Shown here in pieces: positions 23,419 to 32,411 of a DNA stretch of 64,000 nucleotides. The position numbers and the translations under genes are program-made. Under the pieces are notes generated by a model. The model did not search any database. It was not told where the DNA came from and saw only the letters and a list, made by a program, of their open reading frames with translations. Numbering within the stretch: position 1 is the first letter of the stretch; the number at the start of each line of letters is the position of its first letter. Source of the stretch: Roseiarcus sp036488815 (GTDB taxonomy: Bacteria; Pseudomonadota; Alphaproteobacteria; Rhizobiales; Beijerinckiaceae); NCBI GenBank assembly GCA_036488815.1, contig DASXGX010000118.1, positions 62,001-126,000 of the forward strand. The letters are read 5' to 3'.

Positions 23419-24783
23419 ATGCCCGACCATCCCCCCGAAATCATCATCATCAAACGTCGCAGTTCCCACGAAGAGGAGCATCACGGCGGCGCTTGGAAGA
23501 TCGCCTTCGCCGACTTCATGACGGCGATGATGGCGTTCTTCCTCGTGCTGTGGATCATCAACGCGACCGACAAGAACACGAAGATGGTGATCGCGCGGTA
23601 CTTCAATCCGATGAAGTTGGAGCAGTCCTCCAAGACGCCGAAGAATATCCGCAGCGACGGTCCCGCGCCGTCGGTCAACGCGCCGGACTCCAAGGAGACG
23701 CGCCCGAGCGATTCGCCCCCCGAGCCCGACAGCACCCAAACCGCCGCCGCCAATCCGCCGCCGGCCAAGACGGGCGAGAAGTCGGAGCAGGGCCCGGGCG
23801 TGACGCAGCAGGCCGATCCCGCCAACCCGAAGCCGACCATGACCGAGGGCGCGCTGTTCGACGATCCTTACCGCAGCCTCGATTCGATCGCCGGGCCGGC
23901 GTCGCCCGATCTGCACGTCGTCGCCGAGGTCGGCCAGCCGAAAGAGCCCAACGACGCCGCGGACCCGGACGCGTTCCGCGATCCCTTCCGGCCGATCGGC
24001 CGGGACGTCCCGTCCGATTCGCTGACGGCGGCCGACAAGCCCGCGCCGCGGCCGGGGTCCGCCCCGACCGCGCCGCCGACGCCATCCGGCTCGCCGCCGA
24101 GAACGGGGACCGCAGCGCCGGTCGATCCCAAGACCGTGAACCCGCCCCCAGGCGACGCGAAGCCGACGCCGCCCACTGCCGCAGCGGCGCGCGCGGAGGA
24201 GGCCAAGGCCGCCACGCCGCAGGAGGCCAAGCCTGTGACGGCGCCGCCGGCGGCTAAGGCCGCGACGCCGCCGCCAGAGGCCAAGGCTACGGAGGCCGCC
24301 GCGCAAAAATCTCTTGCGACGACAGCCGCCCGCCTCGAAAGGGAACTGCAATTACAGGTCGCCCCGCCCGGGGCTCCGCATGTGGGGCCGGCGATCGACG
24401 TCAAGGCGACCAGTGAGGGCCTCCTCATCAGCCTGACCGACAATCTGAAGTTCAGCATGTTCCCGCTCGGCTCCGCGGAGCCGCAGCGCCAGGTGGTTCA
24501 GGCCATGGACGCGGTCGCTCGCATTCTGAAGGATCAGCCTGGCCCGATCGTCGTGCGCGGCCACACCGACGGACATCCCTACCGGTCGAAGACCTACGAC
24601 AATTGGCGTCTCTCCTCGGCGCGCGCGCAGATGGCCTATTACATGCTGTCTCGAGCAGGAATTCCCGAGAGCCGGTTCGATCGGGTCGAAGGCGACGCTG
24701 ATCGGCATCTGCGCGACGCCGCGCATCCGTTCGCGGCGGAAAACCGTCGCATCGAGATCCTCTTGAAGGCGCCGGCCCCATGA
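23419..24783 (+). CDS. motB: flagellar stator protein MotB
   Basis: A 454-residue stator subunit that forms the proton channel with MotA and anchors it to peptidoglycan. The single membrane segment contains the proton-binding Asp32 in AFADFMTAMMAFFLVLWIINA. The OmpA-like C-terminal domain has VVRGHTDGHPYRS, NWRLSSARAQMAYYML and NRRIEILL. Between them lies a very long Pro/Ala/Lys-rich linker (about residues 75-300), longer than in enteric MotB. In Sinorhizobium MotB works with the periplasmic MotC, which is encoded next here with a 4-base overlap. Confidence 0.95.
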   Translation: MPDHPPEIIIIKRRSSHEEEHHGGAWKIAFADFMTAMMAFFLVLWIINATDKNTKMVIARYFNPMKLEQSSKTPKNIRSDGPAPSVNAPDSKETRPSDSPPEPDSTQTAAANPPPAKTGEKSEQGPGVTQQADPANPKPTMTEGALFDDPYRSLDSIAGPASPDLHVVAEVGQPKEPNDAADPDAFRDPFRPIGRDVPSDSLTAADKPAPRPGSAPTAPPTPSGSPPRTGTAAPVDPKTVNPPPGDAKPTPPTAAAARAEEAKAATPQEAKPVTAPPAAKAATPPPEAKATEAAAQKSLATTAARLERELQLQVAPPGAPHVGPAIDVKATSEGLLISLTDNLKFSMFPLGSAEPQRQVVQAMDAVARILKDQPGPIVVRGHTDGHPYRSKTYDNWRLSSARAQMAYYMLSRAGIPESRFDRVEGDADRHLRDAAHPFAAENRRIEILLKAPAP

Positions 24784-25946
24784 TCGCGCGACGACTCGCC
24801 GGAGCGATCCTTCTGCTGGGGCTCGGGCTGTGTGCGCTGGGGCCGGCGCACGCGCAGTCGGTCGCTGCGATGACCAACGATTTGCAGGCGCTGCAAGTGA
24901 GGGTCGCGGCCGGCGATAAGGCCGCTTACGAGGCCCAGCGGGAGCGTCTGAAAGCGATCGGGGCCGCGATCCAGGCGGCGAAGCCGGAGACCTGGAAGGA
25001 CAAGAACGAGACCGACGCGGCGGTGATCTATCTCCTGAGCGGCGGCCGCCCGCGCGAAATCATCCAATTGTTGCAAAGCGGCGCCGTGCCGGAGAGCGAG
25101 AGGCCGCTGATGCGCGGGGCGCTCGCTTACATCGTCGGCGACGAAAAGCAGGCGCGTTCGTTGCTCGACGGCATCGATCCGCGTTCGCTCGATCTGCGGC
25201 TCGCCGGCCAGTTCGCCTACGCCAAGTCCATCCTCGCCTCGTCGCAGGATCCGGAAAAGGCGATCGAGCTGCTCGACCTCGCTCGGCTGCTGGCGCCCGG
25301 CGGGTTGGTCGAAGAAGCCGCTCTCAGGCGCGAGATCGCGTTCCTCGCCCAAGAGCGCGACATCGATCGCTTCGCCATGCTTTGCCGCCAATATGCGACG
25401 CGATTCGGACATTCCGTTTACGCTGATCGCTTCCTCGGCGGGGTCGTCAACGCTGCGCTCAAGGACGATCTGATCAAAGATCTTCCGAGCTTTCAGAAGT
25501 TCCACAACTTCGTCTCCAGGCTCACCCCCGAGGAGCGTGGGCGCTTTCTTCTGACGGTCGCGCGCGAGGAGACGGTCAACGGTCAGTTCGCCGTCGCCGG
25601 CGTCGCGTCGGGCGAGGCCTTGCAGGAGGCGCCGGGCGACAGCGTCGAGGAGGCGCGCGGCAGGCTCTATGAAGCGAGCGCGCGGATCATGACGCCGGAT
25701 TACGACAACGGCCTTGCGGAGTTGCAGAGCGTAGCGGAGGTGAAGCTCGACACGCGCGATCAGGCTCTGCTCGGCGCAGTGCGCGGCGTCGCGTCCTATT
25801 TACGCCAGCCGATGCCGTCGGACGCAAGTCCCCCTGCCGCATCGGCTCCAGGCGCCGACCCGGCGGCCGCGGCCATCGCCCTCGCCGAAGAAGCATTGAA
25901 CCGCACTGCCGCCGAGGGCGGCGATGGCGGAAAGGGAAAGCCATGA
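24780..25946 (+). CDS. motC: periplasmic motility protein MotC
   Basis: A 388-residue exported protein with a signal peptide (LAGAILLLGLGLCALGPAHAQS) cut near residue 26. The body is helical, with ETWKDKNETDAAVIYLLSGGRPREIIQLLQ and ERPLMRGALAYIVGDEKQARSLL, the pattern of rhizobial MotC. Known role: MotC binds the periplasmic part of MotB and is needed for flagellar rotation in Sinorhizobium; MotE (41.9 kb) is its chaperone. It overlaps motB and motD by 4 bases each (ATGA), giving the rhizobial order motB-motC-motD. Confidence 0.92.
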   Translation: MIARRLAGAILLLGLGLCALGPAHAQSVAAMTNDLQALQVRVAAGDKAAYEAQRERLKAIGAAIQAAKPETWKDKNETDAAVIYLLSGGRPREIIQLLQSGAVPESERPLMRGALAYIVGDEKQARSLLDGIDPRSLDLRLAGQFAYAKSILASSQDPEKAIELLDLARLLAPGGLVEEAALRREIAFLAQERDIDRFAMLCRQYATRFGHSVYADRFLGGVVNAALKDDLIKDLPSFQKFHNFVSRLTPEERGRFLLTVAREETVNGQFAVAGVASGEALQEAPGDSVEEARGRLYEASARIMTPDYDNGLAELQSVAEVKLDTRDQALLGAVRGVASYLRQPMPSDASPPAASAPGADPAAAAIALAEEALNRTAAEGGDGGKGKP

Positions 25947-27646
25947 GTCTACCAGCGCTTCAATCGTCGGCCGGCGCACAGCCGACAGCCCCCAGTCACC
26001 CGCACGACGCCGCCGCCAAATCCAGCGACGGCGAAGCCTTCTCCGCCATCGTCAGCGCTTTCGCCGGCGAACCGGCGCACGCGAGCGCGCCGGGTTCGTC
26101 CAGCAAGAACGCGCCAGAGGAAACCAACAAGCAGTCGCCGCAAGACGACGCGTCGAAGTCGCCCAAATCCCAATCGCTCGATTCGGATCTGGCCGGACTG
26201 GTCCAGGGCGCGCTTCCGACCAACGGGGAATTCGGTCAGCCGGCCTCCAATTCCGCCGGTTCCAAGAAGCGAGCGCCTAGCGACGCGGACGCCGCCCAGG
26301 CGGCGTTGGGTTCGGCTCTCGCCTCGGGGATTTTGCCGGGCAGCCCGATCTGGCGCGCGCAGGCGGACCTCGCAGCTTCGGCGATCCCGGGCGCCACGCC
26401 CCGGCCGGCTTCGGCCTCGATCGCCAGCGTCAGCGGGTCTGGCGCCGCATCGAGCCTCGCCGCGCTTGCTTCGGCGGCGGCGAAGCCGGCCGCGCCGATT
26501 TTCGCCAATGCCGGCGCGCTCGAGACTCTGCAGGAGGCTGCAACGCCGGTCAGCTTCACGGTCGAGCAAAGCCGCACGCATCTCGGCGTCGACGGGGCTG
26601 CTCAGACGCTGGCGAAGGACCCGATTCTGCGCGCTCAGGCAAGCGCGAGCCTCACATCGGCGGGTACGGCGGGGGTCGCGAGAACGCAGTTCGGGTCCGC
26701 CGCCACCGCGCCGTCCGGCGCGGCGCCAACGGCTTCGCCCGTCGCGGCGGTTGGCGCGGCAGCCGCCGCGGCGCTGGCCGCCGCCGGCGCGGCGTCTGCC
26801 GGATCGCCCGCCGCGAGCCCGCCCTCGCCGCGGGCCAAGGCGTCGCCCGATTCGCTCGCGGGCGCCAGCCGCTCCGCCGCCCAGACGGACGCGACAGCGC
26901 TCGCGGGCCAGGCGGACGGCGCCGCCTCTCGCGTCTCCACGTCCTCCAGCACGCAGAACGAGACCGGATCGCAGAAGCGATCGGCGCGCGACAATCCTGG
27001 CAAAGCCGCATCTGGCGCGCCCCAGGCGACGGCGCCGTCCGCATCGGCGAACCCGGCCGCCTCGGTCCTTGCGAGCGCGATGGTCGGCGGGGGCGTCTCG
27101 ACGACCATCAGCCTCGGTCCTGTCTCGCTCGGCCGATTGGCTGAAACGCTCGCCAGCCAAGCGACCGGCCTCGTCTCCCAGGCGGCCGCCTCGGCGTCCG
27201 CACGGGCGGGCAGCGCCAGCGTCGCCGGCTCGCAGCCTGTCAAGGAACTCGAAATTCGGCTCGATCCGGCCGATCTCGGCGCGATGTCGGTCAAGATGCG
27301 CCTGAGCGACGGCAAGCTGTCCGTCGTGATGGAAGTGTCCAAGCCCAGCACGCTGAAGGCGGTCGAGAGCGACCGCGACTCCATCGCCCAGCGACTCGGG
27401 TTGAGCGTCCAATCGCTGGAGAGCCTCATCATCAAGCCGTCCGCGGCGAATGCCCAGACGGGGGCCGCCGCTTCCGGCCAGAAACCCGAGGGAAGGGAAA
27501 ATGCACAGAGCGACGCCCGCAACAGCGGAGACTCGCAAGGCCGTCAGGACGCGTCGCGCCGCGATGGCTCGGCGGATCAAGGAAGCCGCCAGCAGCCGTC
27601 TTATCAGCCTGTGGCTGGCCGCGGCTTTGGCGATATGGTGGTCTGA
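25943..27646 (+). CDS. motD: flagellar hook-length control protein (MotD/FliK)
   Basis: A 567-residue Ala/Ser/Pro-rich protein with little order in the first 400 residues, as expected of a molecular ruler. The conserved C-terminal FliK domain is visible as VKELEIRLDPADLGAMSVKM, LSVVMEVSKPSTLKAVESDRDSI and RLGLSVQSLESL. In rhizobia this gene was first named motD and later shown to control hook length. It is secreted and switches FlhB specificity. The 3' part overlaps the following transglycosylase gene by 146 bases in another frame. Confidence 0.88.
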   Translation: MSLPALQSSAGAQPTAPSHPHDAAAKSSDGEAFSAIVSAFAGEPAHASAPGSSSKNAPEETNKQSPQDDASKSPKSQSLDSDLAGLVQGALPTNGEFGQPASNSAGSKKRAPSDADAAQAALGSALASGILPGSPIWRAQADLAASAIPGATPRPASASIASVSGSGAASSLAALASAAAKPAAPIFANAGALETLQEAATPVSFTVEQSRTHLGVDGAAQTLAKDPILRAQASASLTSAGTAGVARTQFGSAATAPSGAAPTASPVAAVGAAAAAALAAAGAASAGSPAASPPSPRAKASPDSLAGASRSAAQTDATALAGQADGAASRVSTSSSTQNETGSQKRSARDNPGKAASGAPQATAPSASANPAASVLASAMVGGGVSTTISLGPVSLGRLAETLASQATGLVSQAAASASARAGSASVAGSQPVKELEIRLDPADLGAMSVKMRLSDGKLSVVMEVSKPSTLKAVESDRDSIAQRLGLSVQSLESLIIKPSAANAQTGAAASGQKPEGRENAQSDARNSGDSQGRQDASRRDGSADQGSRQQPSYQPVAGRGFGDMVV

Positions 27647-28160
27647 CGGCGCCTCTGCGCAGGGCGCGCAGCGGGAGCTTTGCGAAGAGCAAATGGCGCG
27701 CGCCGCCCAGCAGCACGACATCCCCCTCAACATTCTCTATTCGGTTGGCCTGACGGAGACCGGCCAGCGGGGAACGCTGCGGCCCTACGACATGAACGTC
27801 GACGGCAGGGCGGTGCATTCGGACACCCTGGAGGAGGCGCTGCAGCGCTTCGCCCTCGAGCGGGCGCGCGGCGCCAAGCTGATCGACATCGGCTGCATGC
27901 AGATCAACCACCGCTGGCACGGGTCGCATTTCAGCTCGCTGAGCGAGATGTTCGATCCTGCCCACAACGTCGAATACGCCGCGAATTTCCTGAAAACGCT
28001 CAAAGCGCAGGAGGGCAATTGGACATTCGCCGTGGCGCGCTACAACGCCGGCCCCGACAACCCGAAGGCGCAGAAGACTTACGTGTGCGCGGTCATCGCG
28101 CATATGGTGGCGAGCGGCATGGGCGAGTGGACGCCGAACGCGCGGGCGTTCTGCAAGTGA
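27501..28160 (+). CDS. lytic transglycosylase of the flagellar locus
   Basis: A 219-residue SLT-fold lysozyme-like enzyme that opens peptidoglycan for the rod or stator. It has a signal or anchor segment (SRLISLWLAAALAIWWSDGASAQ, about 32-54), catalytic Glu86 in ILYSVGLTETGQRG, the IDIGCMQINHRWHG motif and FAVARYNAGPDNPKAQ. The start ATG 27501 has GAAGGGAAA just upstream and lies 146 bases inside motD in another frame; a start at 27564 is the alternative. The first 30 residues are unusually long and basic for a signal peptide. It is the last gene of the fliF operon. Confidence 0.85.
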   Translation: MHRATPATAETRKAVRTRRAAMARRIKEAASSRLISLWLAAALAIWWSDGASAQGAQRELCEEQMARAAQQHDIPLNILYSVGLTETGQRGTLRPYDMNVDGRAVHSDTLEEALQRFALERARGAKLIDIGCMQINHRWHGSHFSSLSEMFDPAHNVEYAANFLKTLKAQEGNWTFAVARYNAGPDNPKAQKTYVCAVIAHMVASGMGEWTPNARAFCK

Positions 28161-28341
28161 CGCGCGCCTGGGTCGGCGCGCAACGCCGAATAACCAATCG
28201 GTAAGCTCTCTGCGGCAGGCTGCGGTTCCGTCCGAATGAATCGGACCCAGTCTGTCGCATCGGGCGTAAACGCGACGCCTTCGTCGCAGCCATGACGGCC
28301 GCCACGCGCTAGGAGCGAAGGGGTCGCGTCGTCATGTCGGG

Positions 28342-28359
28342 ATTGGCAACACGCCTGCT
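28342..28359 (+). promoter_or_regulatory. weak sigma-54-like site before the cyclase gene
   Basis: TTGGCAACACGCCTGCTT has the GG-N10-GC spacing of a -24/-12 promoter, with a good -24 half and one change in the -12 half. It lies in the 253-base gap after the transglycosylase gene and 55 bases before the cyclase ATG. No rpoN or activator gene is in view, and rhizobial flagellar genes do not usually need sigma-54, so this is weak. Confidence 0.2.
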
Positions 28360-28413
28360 TGTGGGCGCGCGTCGGCGTCAGCCGTCGCGCCGCTGTCGCG
28401 TGGCAGGCGTCCG

Positions 28414-29445
28414 ATGACCGCCGCGGCGCTTCGCCATCCCGTCAAGCTGGGCGGCGGGCTCGTCTTCGTCCTGTTGAGCGCGCTCGCCGCGGCTCAGACG
28501 CGCGGCGACTGGCGGGCCGAAGCCTATGTGCTCGCCCTTAGCGCCGTCAGCATCATCGGCTTCTTGGTCGCCGGCGCGGAATCCGCTCGCAAAGCGGCGG
28601 CGCAAGAGGCGCGGGCCAATGCGCACGAGGCTGAACGCCGCGATTTCGCGCAAAGCGTCGACGCGACGCTGGCGCATGTCCTCGGGCTCATTCAGGACCA
28701 TTCGGCGGAAGGCGCGAAGTTCGAGGACACGCTGGCCGGCGCCGATCGCCGGCTTGCGCGCAGCGACTCCTACGACACGATCCACGAGATCGTGCTGACC
28801 CTCATCAGCGACAATCGGGCGATGCAGGCGAAGGTGAACGTCCTGTCCGAAAAGCTCGAGCATTCGCGCCTCCAGGTGGTGCGCCTTCGCTCTAGCCTCA
28901 CCAAGGCCGAAGAGATCGGCAATCGCGACGGCCTCACAGCCCTCGGCAACCGTCGCTATTTCGACCACGCGCTTGCCGAAGAGATCGCCAAGGCGCGCGA
29001 CCACGGCGGCGAATTGTGCGTGGCGCTGGCCGACATCGATCATTTCAAGCGAATCAACGACAAGTTTGGCCATGTCGCCGGCGACATGGTGCTGAAACTC
29101 TTCGCCGAGACGTTGACCGCGAGCGTGCGCCGGCAGGACAAGGTCGCCCGGTTCGGCGGCGAGGAATTCGCAATTCTATTCCCCGATTCGCGGCTCGCGG
29201 ACGCGACGGCCGCGGTCAACGCCATTCTGAGGCAGCTGGAGAACAAGCAGTGGGCCGTCGCGTCGACCGGAGAGCGGGTCGGCGCGATCACCGCCTCGTT
29301 CGGCTTGGCGAGATTGCTGCGCGATGAAACAGGCGAGGATCTGATTCGCCGCGCCGACGCCAAGCTCTACGAAGCCAAATCCGGCGGGAGAAACCGCGTG
29401 GTCGTCGACGCCGCCGGCCAGATCGAACACGAGCTCGAGTCGTGA
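28414..29445 (+). CDS. GGDEF diguanylate cyclase
   Basis: A 343-residue membrane-anchored enzyme that makes cyclic di-GMP. Two hydrophobic segments (about 12-27 and 37-54) are followed by a coiled region. The GGDEF domain has NRDGLTALGNRRYFD, LADIDHFKRINDKFGH and the active site GGEEF (248-252). An intact inhibitory I-site, R239-R-Q-D242, lies five residues before it, so product inhibition is expected. It lies inside the flagellar cluster and overlaps the following J-domain gene by GTGA. With the PilZ protein at 18 kb it points to local c-di-GMP control of motility. Confidence 0.92.
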   Translation: MTAAALRHPVKLGGGLVFVLLSALAAAQTRGDWRAEAYVLALSAVSIIGFLVAGAESARKAAAQEARANAHEAERRDFAQSVDATLAHVLGLIQDHSAEGAKFEDTLAGADRRLARSDSYDTIHEIVLTLISDNRAMQAKVNVLSEKLEHSRLQVVRLRSSLTKAEEIGNRDGLTALGNRRYFDHALAEEIAKARDHGGELCVALADIDHFKRINDKFGHVAGDMVLKLFAETLTASVRRQDKVARFGGEEFAILFPDSRLADATAAVNAILRQLENKQWAVASTGERVGAITASFGLARLLRDETGEDLIRRADAKLYEAKSGGRNRVVVDAAGQIEHELES

Positions 29446-29900
29446 AGGACCGTTCAGCCGATTCGAACGGTTGGGCGTCGTTCGAGAGCGTGCTCGACGA
29501 GTTCGAGCGCCCAGCGGATGAGGCGGAGGAGCTGGCGCTTGCGGAGAGCGCCCTCAGCGCGGCTTTCGCAGCCTTCGCGCCGCCGATCGACTTCGAGCCG
29601 CAGGCCCGCGCTGCGGCCGATCGCTGGGATCTGGCTCTCGATTGGATCGCCGATCCGCCGGAGCTCGCCGCGCGGCCCGCCGCCGCGCCGAGCGTCGATC
29701 CTGATGTGATCGCCGCCGAGCTTGGGCTCGCTTGGGCCATGAGCCGCGACGACCTCAAGCGCGCGCGTCGACGGTTCATGTGGGAAAATCATCCCGACCG
29801 GCGCCCCGACGCGCCGCCGGAACTCGCCAATCGACGGGTGGCGATCGCCAACATGCTCATCGACCGCGCCGACCAAGCTCTGCGCGCGCGGCGTCCGTGA
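29442..29900 (+). CDS. J-domain protein, DnaJ-like
   Basis: A 152-residue acidic soluble protein starting at GTG in a GTGA overlap with the cyclase stop. The N-terminal 90 residues are Glu/Ala-rich without a known fold. The C-terminal part looks like a J domain: LGLAWAMSRDDLKRARRRFMWENHPDR carries the HPD tripeptide that stimulates DnaK, followed by a final helix (LANRRVAIANMLIDRADQAL). J domains at the C-terminus are less common than at the N-terminus. The client is unknown; co-translation with the cyclase suggests a link to it. Confidence 0.72.
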   Translation: MKDRSADSNGWASFESVLDEFERPADEAEELALAESALSAAFAAFAPPIDFEPQARAAADRWDLALDWIADPPELAARPAAAPSVDPDVIAAELGLAWAMSRDDLKRARRRFMWENHPDRRPDAPPELANRRVAIANMLIDRADQALRARRP

Positions 29901-29904
29901 GGTC

Positions 29905-30240
29905 TTAGGGCCGCCACAATGTGACAATCGCGCCGCCGAGCAAGATGAAGAGACCGCCGACCATGATCGGCGCGGTCGGCGCGGCTCGGAACGCGACAAG
30001 ATTGATGATTTGTCCGACGACAAAGAACGTCGCGACATAGGCGCCCATCAGGCGACCCCAATCGAGCGGACCGAGATTGACGACCAAACCGTAGCAATAG
30101 AGCACGATCATTCCGGCCAGCATGAGCCCGATGCGGACCTGGACCGAATGCGTTCGCAGGCCGATGCGAATGATCGCGTCCCCGCTTGCTTCGAACGTGG
30201 TGGCGAGAACGAGCAGTGCGATCGGCGCAAGAAAGCGCAT
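29905..30240 (-). CDS. small four-helix membrane protein, unknown function
   Basis: A 111-residue protein with four membrane segments: PIALLVLATTFEASGDAIIR, IGLMLAGMIVLYCYGLVVNL, LMGAYVATFFVVGQIINLVAF and MVGGLFILLGGAIVTLW. Size and helix number resemble small multidrug-resistance-type or DMT half proteins, but no clear family signature (such as the SMR Glu14 motif) is seen apart from TFEASGDAI. The ATG at 30240 has GAGG 7 bases upstream. It is convergent with the J-domain gene (4 bases between stops) and lies 64 bases after the next minus-strand gene. Confidence 0.65.
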   Translation of the reverse strand: MRFLAPIALLVLATTFEASGDAIIRIGLRTHSVQVRIGLMLAGMIVLYCYGLVVNLGPLDWGRLMGAYVATFFVVGQIINLVAFRAAPTAPIMVGGLFILLGGAIVTLWRP

Positions 30241-30304
30241 TGGGACCTCACACGCGCGGCCGAAGCGCCGCATCGGCCCTATTTCTCAGTCTTCGGACGC
30301 TGGA

Positions 30305-30949
30305 TCAATCGCCGGTCCCAAAGATCATCCGCCGCGAGAACGGGTCGGAGCCTTTTTTCTGCGGCGATTCGCCCATCAGCATTGGCGCGCCCGAATCGTC
30401 GATCAGCGCCCAACGTCCGTCGCGCTTTTCGATCGAGGCGACCCGGCCGAGGCCCGGCGCCACGTCGCCGATCCTGATCGCCCGGATTTCGGCCCCGTTG
30501 GTGAGCCAGGCGACGCCCGGCTCGATCGCGAGGATCCGGAAGCCGTCCGACGTGGCGGACCCCGTTGCAGCCGGGTGCGGGATCGAGCCGGTCGGGGCCA
30601 TGTCGAGGCCGTCGCCGCCGACCCTCGGCGCATTCGCGATGGGCGCCGCGACCGGGACGATCGCGGCCGAGGCGGCAGGCGCCGGCGAAGCCGAAGCGAC
30701 GGGCGTGGGCGCCGCCTGGGTCGCCGGAGCCGGCGCGTCGATGACCATGGGATGGCTCGACCCGACCGGCGGACCATGCGGCTTGGCGAAGATCGCGAGA
30801 TATTCCATGCCGTTGATCCGCGGCGCATGGTCCGGCTGGGTCAGCATGTAGCCGGCGAAGAGCGCCGCGCCGGCCGCCATCGAGACGCCGGCGCCGACGA
30901 GCGCGACATCGCCGAGCGACTTCGTCCCCATGAAACCAAGCAAGTTCAT
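30305..30949 (-). CDS. uncharacterised protein of the flgF-fliI unit with PilP/GspC-like end
   Basis: A 214-residue protein I cannot name. It has one membrane segment (VALVGAGVSMAAGAALFAGYML, about 14-35), an Ala/Pro-rich linker (about 65-110) and a compact C-terminal part: FRILAIEPGVAWLTNGAEIRAIRIGD followed by GRVASIEKRDGRWAL. This pattern of a short beta domain after a membrane anchor and a linker resembles PilP or GspC periplasmic domains. It lies 29 bases after fliI in the same direction, so it probably takes part in flagellar assembly or anchoring. The ATG at 30949 has AGAAGG upstream. Confidence 0.6.
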   Translation of the reverse strand: MNLLGFMGTKSLGDVALVGAGVSMAAGAALFAGYMLTQPDHAPRINGMEYLAIFAKPHGPPVGSSHPMVIDAPAPATQAAPTPVASASPAPAASAAIVPVAAPIANAPRVGGDGLDMAPTGSIPHPAATGSATSDGFRILAIEPGVAWLTNGAEIRAIRIGDVAPGLGRVASIEKRDGRWALIDDSGAPMLMGESPQKKGSDPFSRRMIFGTGD

Positions 30950-30978
30950 TGGCGCTGCCTTCTCTGCGATCGTCCGGG

Positions 30979-32373
30979 TCACGCGGCGGCCTGCTCGGCC
31001 TGTTCGTCCGACTTGCCGTCGCTGCGCAGAGCGGTGGCGAGTTCGATGAAGGGGTCCTGGCAAGCCGGAGACGACAGGCTTTGGGACATCGCCTCGTAGA
31101 TGCGCGGCACCGACTTGACGGCCTGATCCAGCAGCGGATCAGCGCCGGGCGTGAAGCCGCCCATCAGGCGAAGGTCGCGCGTCTCCTCGTAGCGCGCCAC
31201 GAGCGCACGCAGCTTGGCGACAAGCTTCCGCTGCTCGGGCGTGCGATTCGGCGGGTTGATGCGCGAGATCGACGAAAGGATGTTGACGGCGGGAAAGCGG
31301 CCTTGGTCTGCAATCGCGCGGTCGAGCACGATGTGGCCGTCGAGCGTGCCGCGGATGCTGTCGGCCACGGGATCGTTGTGATCGTCGCCGTCGACCAGCA
31401 CCGAAAAGACGCCGGTGATCGAGCCCGAGCCCTCGACGCCGGGGCCCGCGCGCTCCAGCAGTCGCGGCAGGTCGCTGAAGACGCTCGGCGCGTAGCCGCG
31501 CGCGACGGCGGGCTCGCCGGCCGCCAGCGCGACATCGCGCGCCGCATGGGCGTAGCGCGTGACGGAATCGACGATCAGCAGCACCGAATCGCCGCGGTCG
31601 CGGAAGTATTCGGCGACCGCCATCGCGGTTCGCGGCGCGAGGCGGCGCATCATCGGGCTCTCATCGCCCGTGGAGACGACGGCGACCGCGGACTCCCGGT
31701 TGGCGGCGAGCGCGTCGTCGAGAAATTCGCGCACTTCGCGGCCGCGTTCGCCGACGAGCGCAATGACGACGGTGTCGAAATCCGGCGCGCGCGCCAGCAT
31801 CGCCAGCAGCGTCGACTTGCCGACGCCGGAGCCCGCGAAGATGCCGATGCGCTGGCCGGCGCTGAGCGGGGTGAAGAAATCGATGACGCGAATGCCGGAG
31901 CGGATCGGCTTCTTTACGCGAGCGCGGCGCAGCGCCGGCGGCGGCTCCGCGTCGAGCGGCATCGCGCGGTCGCCCTGCGGCAGATCGCCTTCCCCATCGA
32001 TCGGCCGCCCGAGCGCGTCGATGACGCGGCCTTTCCATTCGGGGCGCGGCCGCAACGACAGCGCGTCGGCCCGGAAGGCGCGGGCGCCGATCGCCGCGTC
32101 GCAGCGCGCGTCGAACGGCTTCAGCGTGACGGCGCCGTCGTCGATTCGGACGACTTCGCCGAGCTGGACGCGATCGCCGACATCGACGCTGACGCATTCC
32201 CCGAGGCGGAGAAACCTCGACAGGCCGGCGACGCGGTAGTGCGACATCGCGATCTCCGTCACGACGCCGCTCACACGCGTCCGCGGCAGCGACTTCGCGC
32301 CCCAGGCGAGTTTTCCTTCCAGCCGATCGAGCGCGTTGAAGCGCTGGCTAGACGTTCCGATGCTTACGTTCAT
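30979..32373 (-). CDS. fliI: flagellar export ATPase FliI
   Basis: A 464-residue ATPase that energises the flagellar type III export gate. It resembles the F1 beta subunit: Walker A in FAGSGVGKSTLL (about 179-190), VALVGERGREVREFLDD, Walker B in LLIVDSVTRYAHAARDVALAAGEP, and the family signature SVFSDLPRLLERAG near GSITGVFSVLVDGDD. Full length. It is read from the minus strand, after flgF (38 bases), separated from its usual partner fliH in the fliF operon. Confidence 0.95.
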   Translation of the reverse strand: MNVSIGTSSQRFNALDRLEGKLAWGAKSLPRTRVSGVVTEIAMSHYRVAGLSRFLRLGECVSVDVGDRVQLGEVVRIDDGAVTLKPFDARCDAAIGARAFRADALSLRPRPEWKGRVIDALGRPIDGEGDLPQGDRAMPLDAEPPPALRRARVKKPIRSGIRVIDFFTPLSAGQRIGIFAGSGVGKSTLLAMLARAPDFDTVVIALVGERGREVREFLDDALAANRESAVAVVSTGDESPMMRRLAPRTAMAVAEYFRDRGDSVLLIVDSVTRYAHAARDVALAAGEPAVARGYAPSVFSDLPRLLERAGPGVEGSGSITGVFSVLVDGDDHNDPVADSIRGTLDGHIVLDRAIADQGRFPAVNILSSISRINPPNRTPEQRKLVAKLRALVARYEETRDLRLMGGFTPGADPLLDQAVKSVPRIYEAMSQSLSSPACQDPFIELATALRSDGKSDEQAEQAAA

Positions 32374-32411
32374 CCGCCGTCCCCATTCTCAATAACGAAA
32401 AGCCAGTCCCA

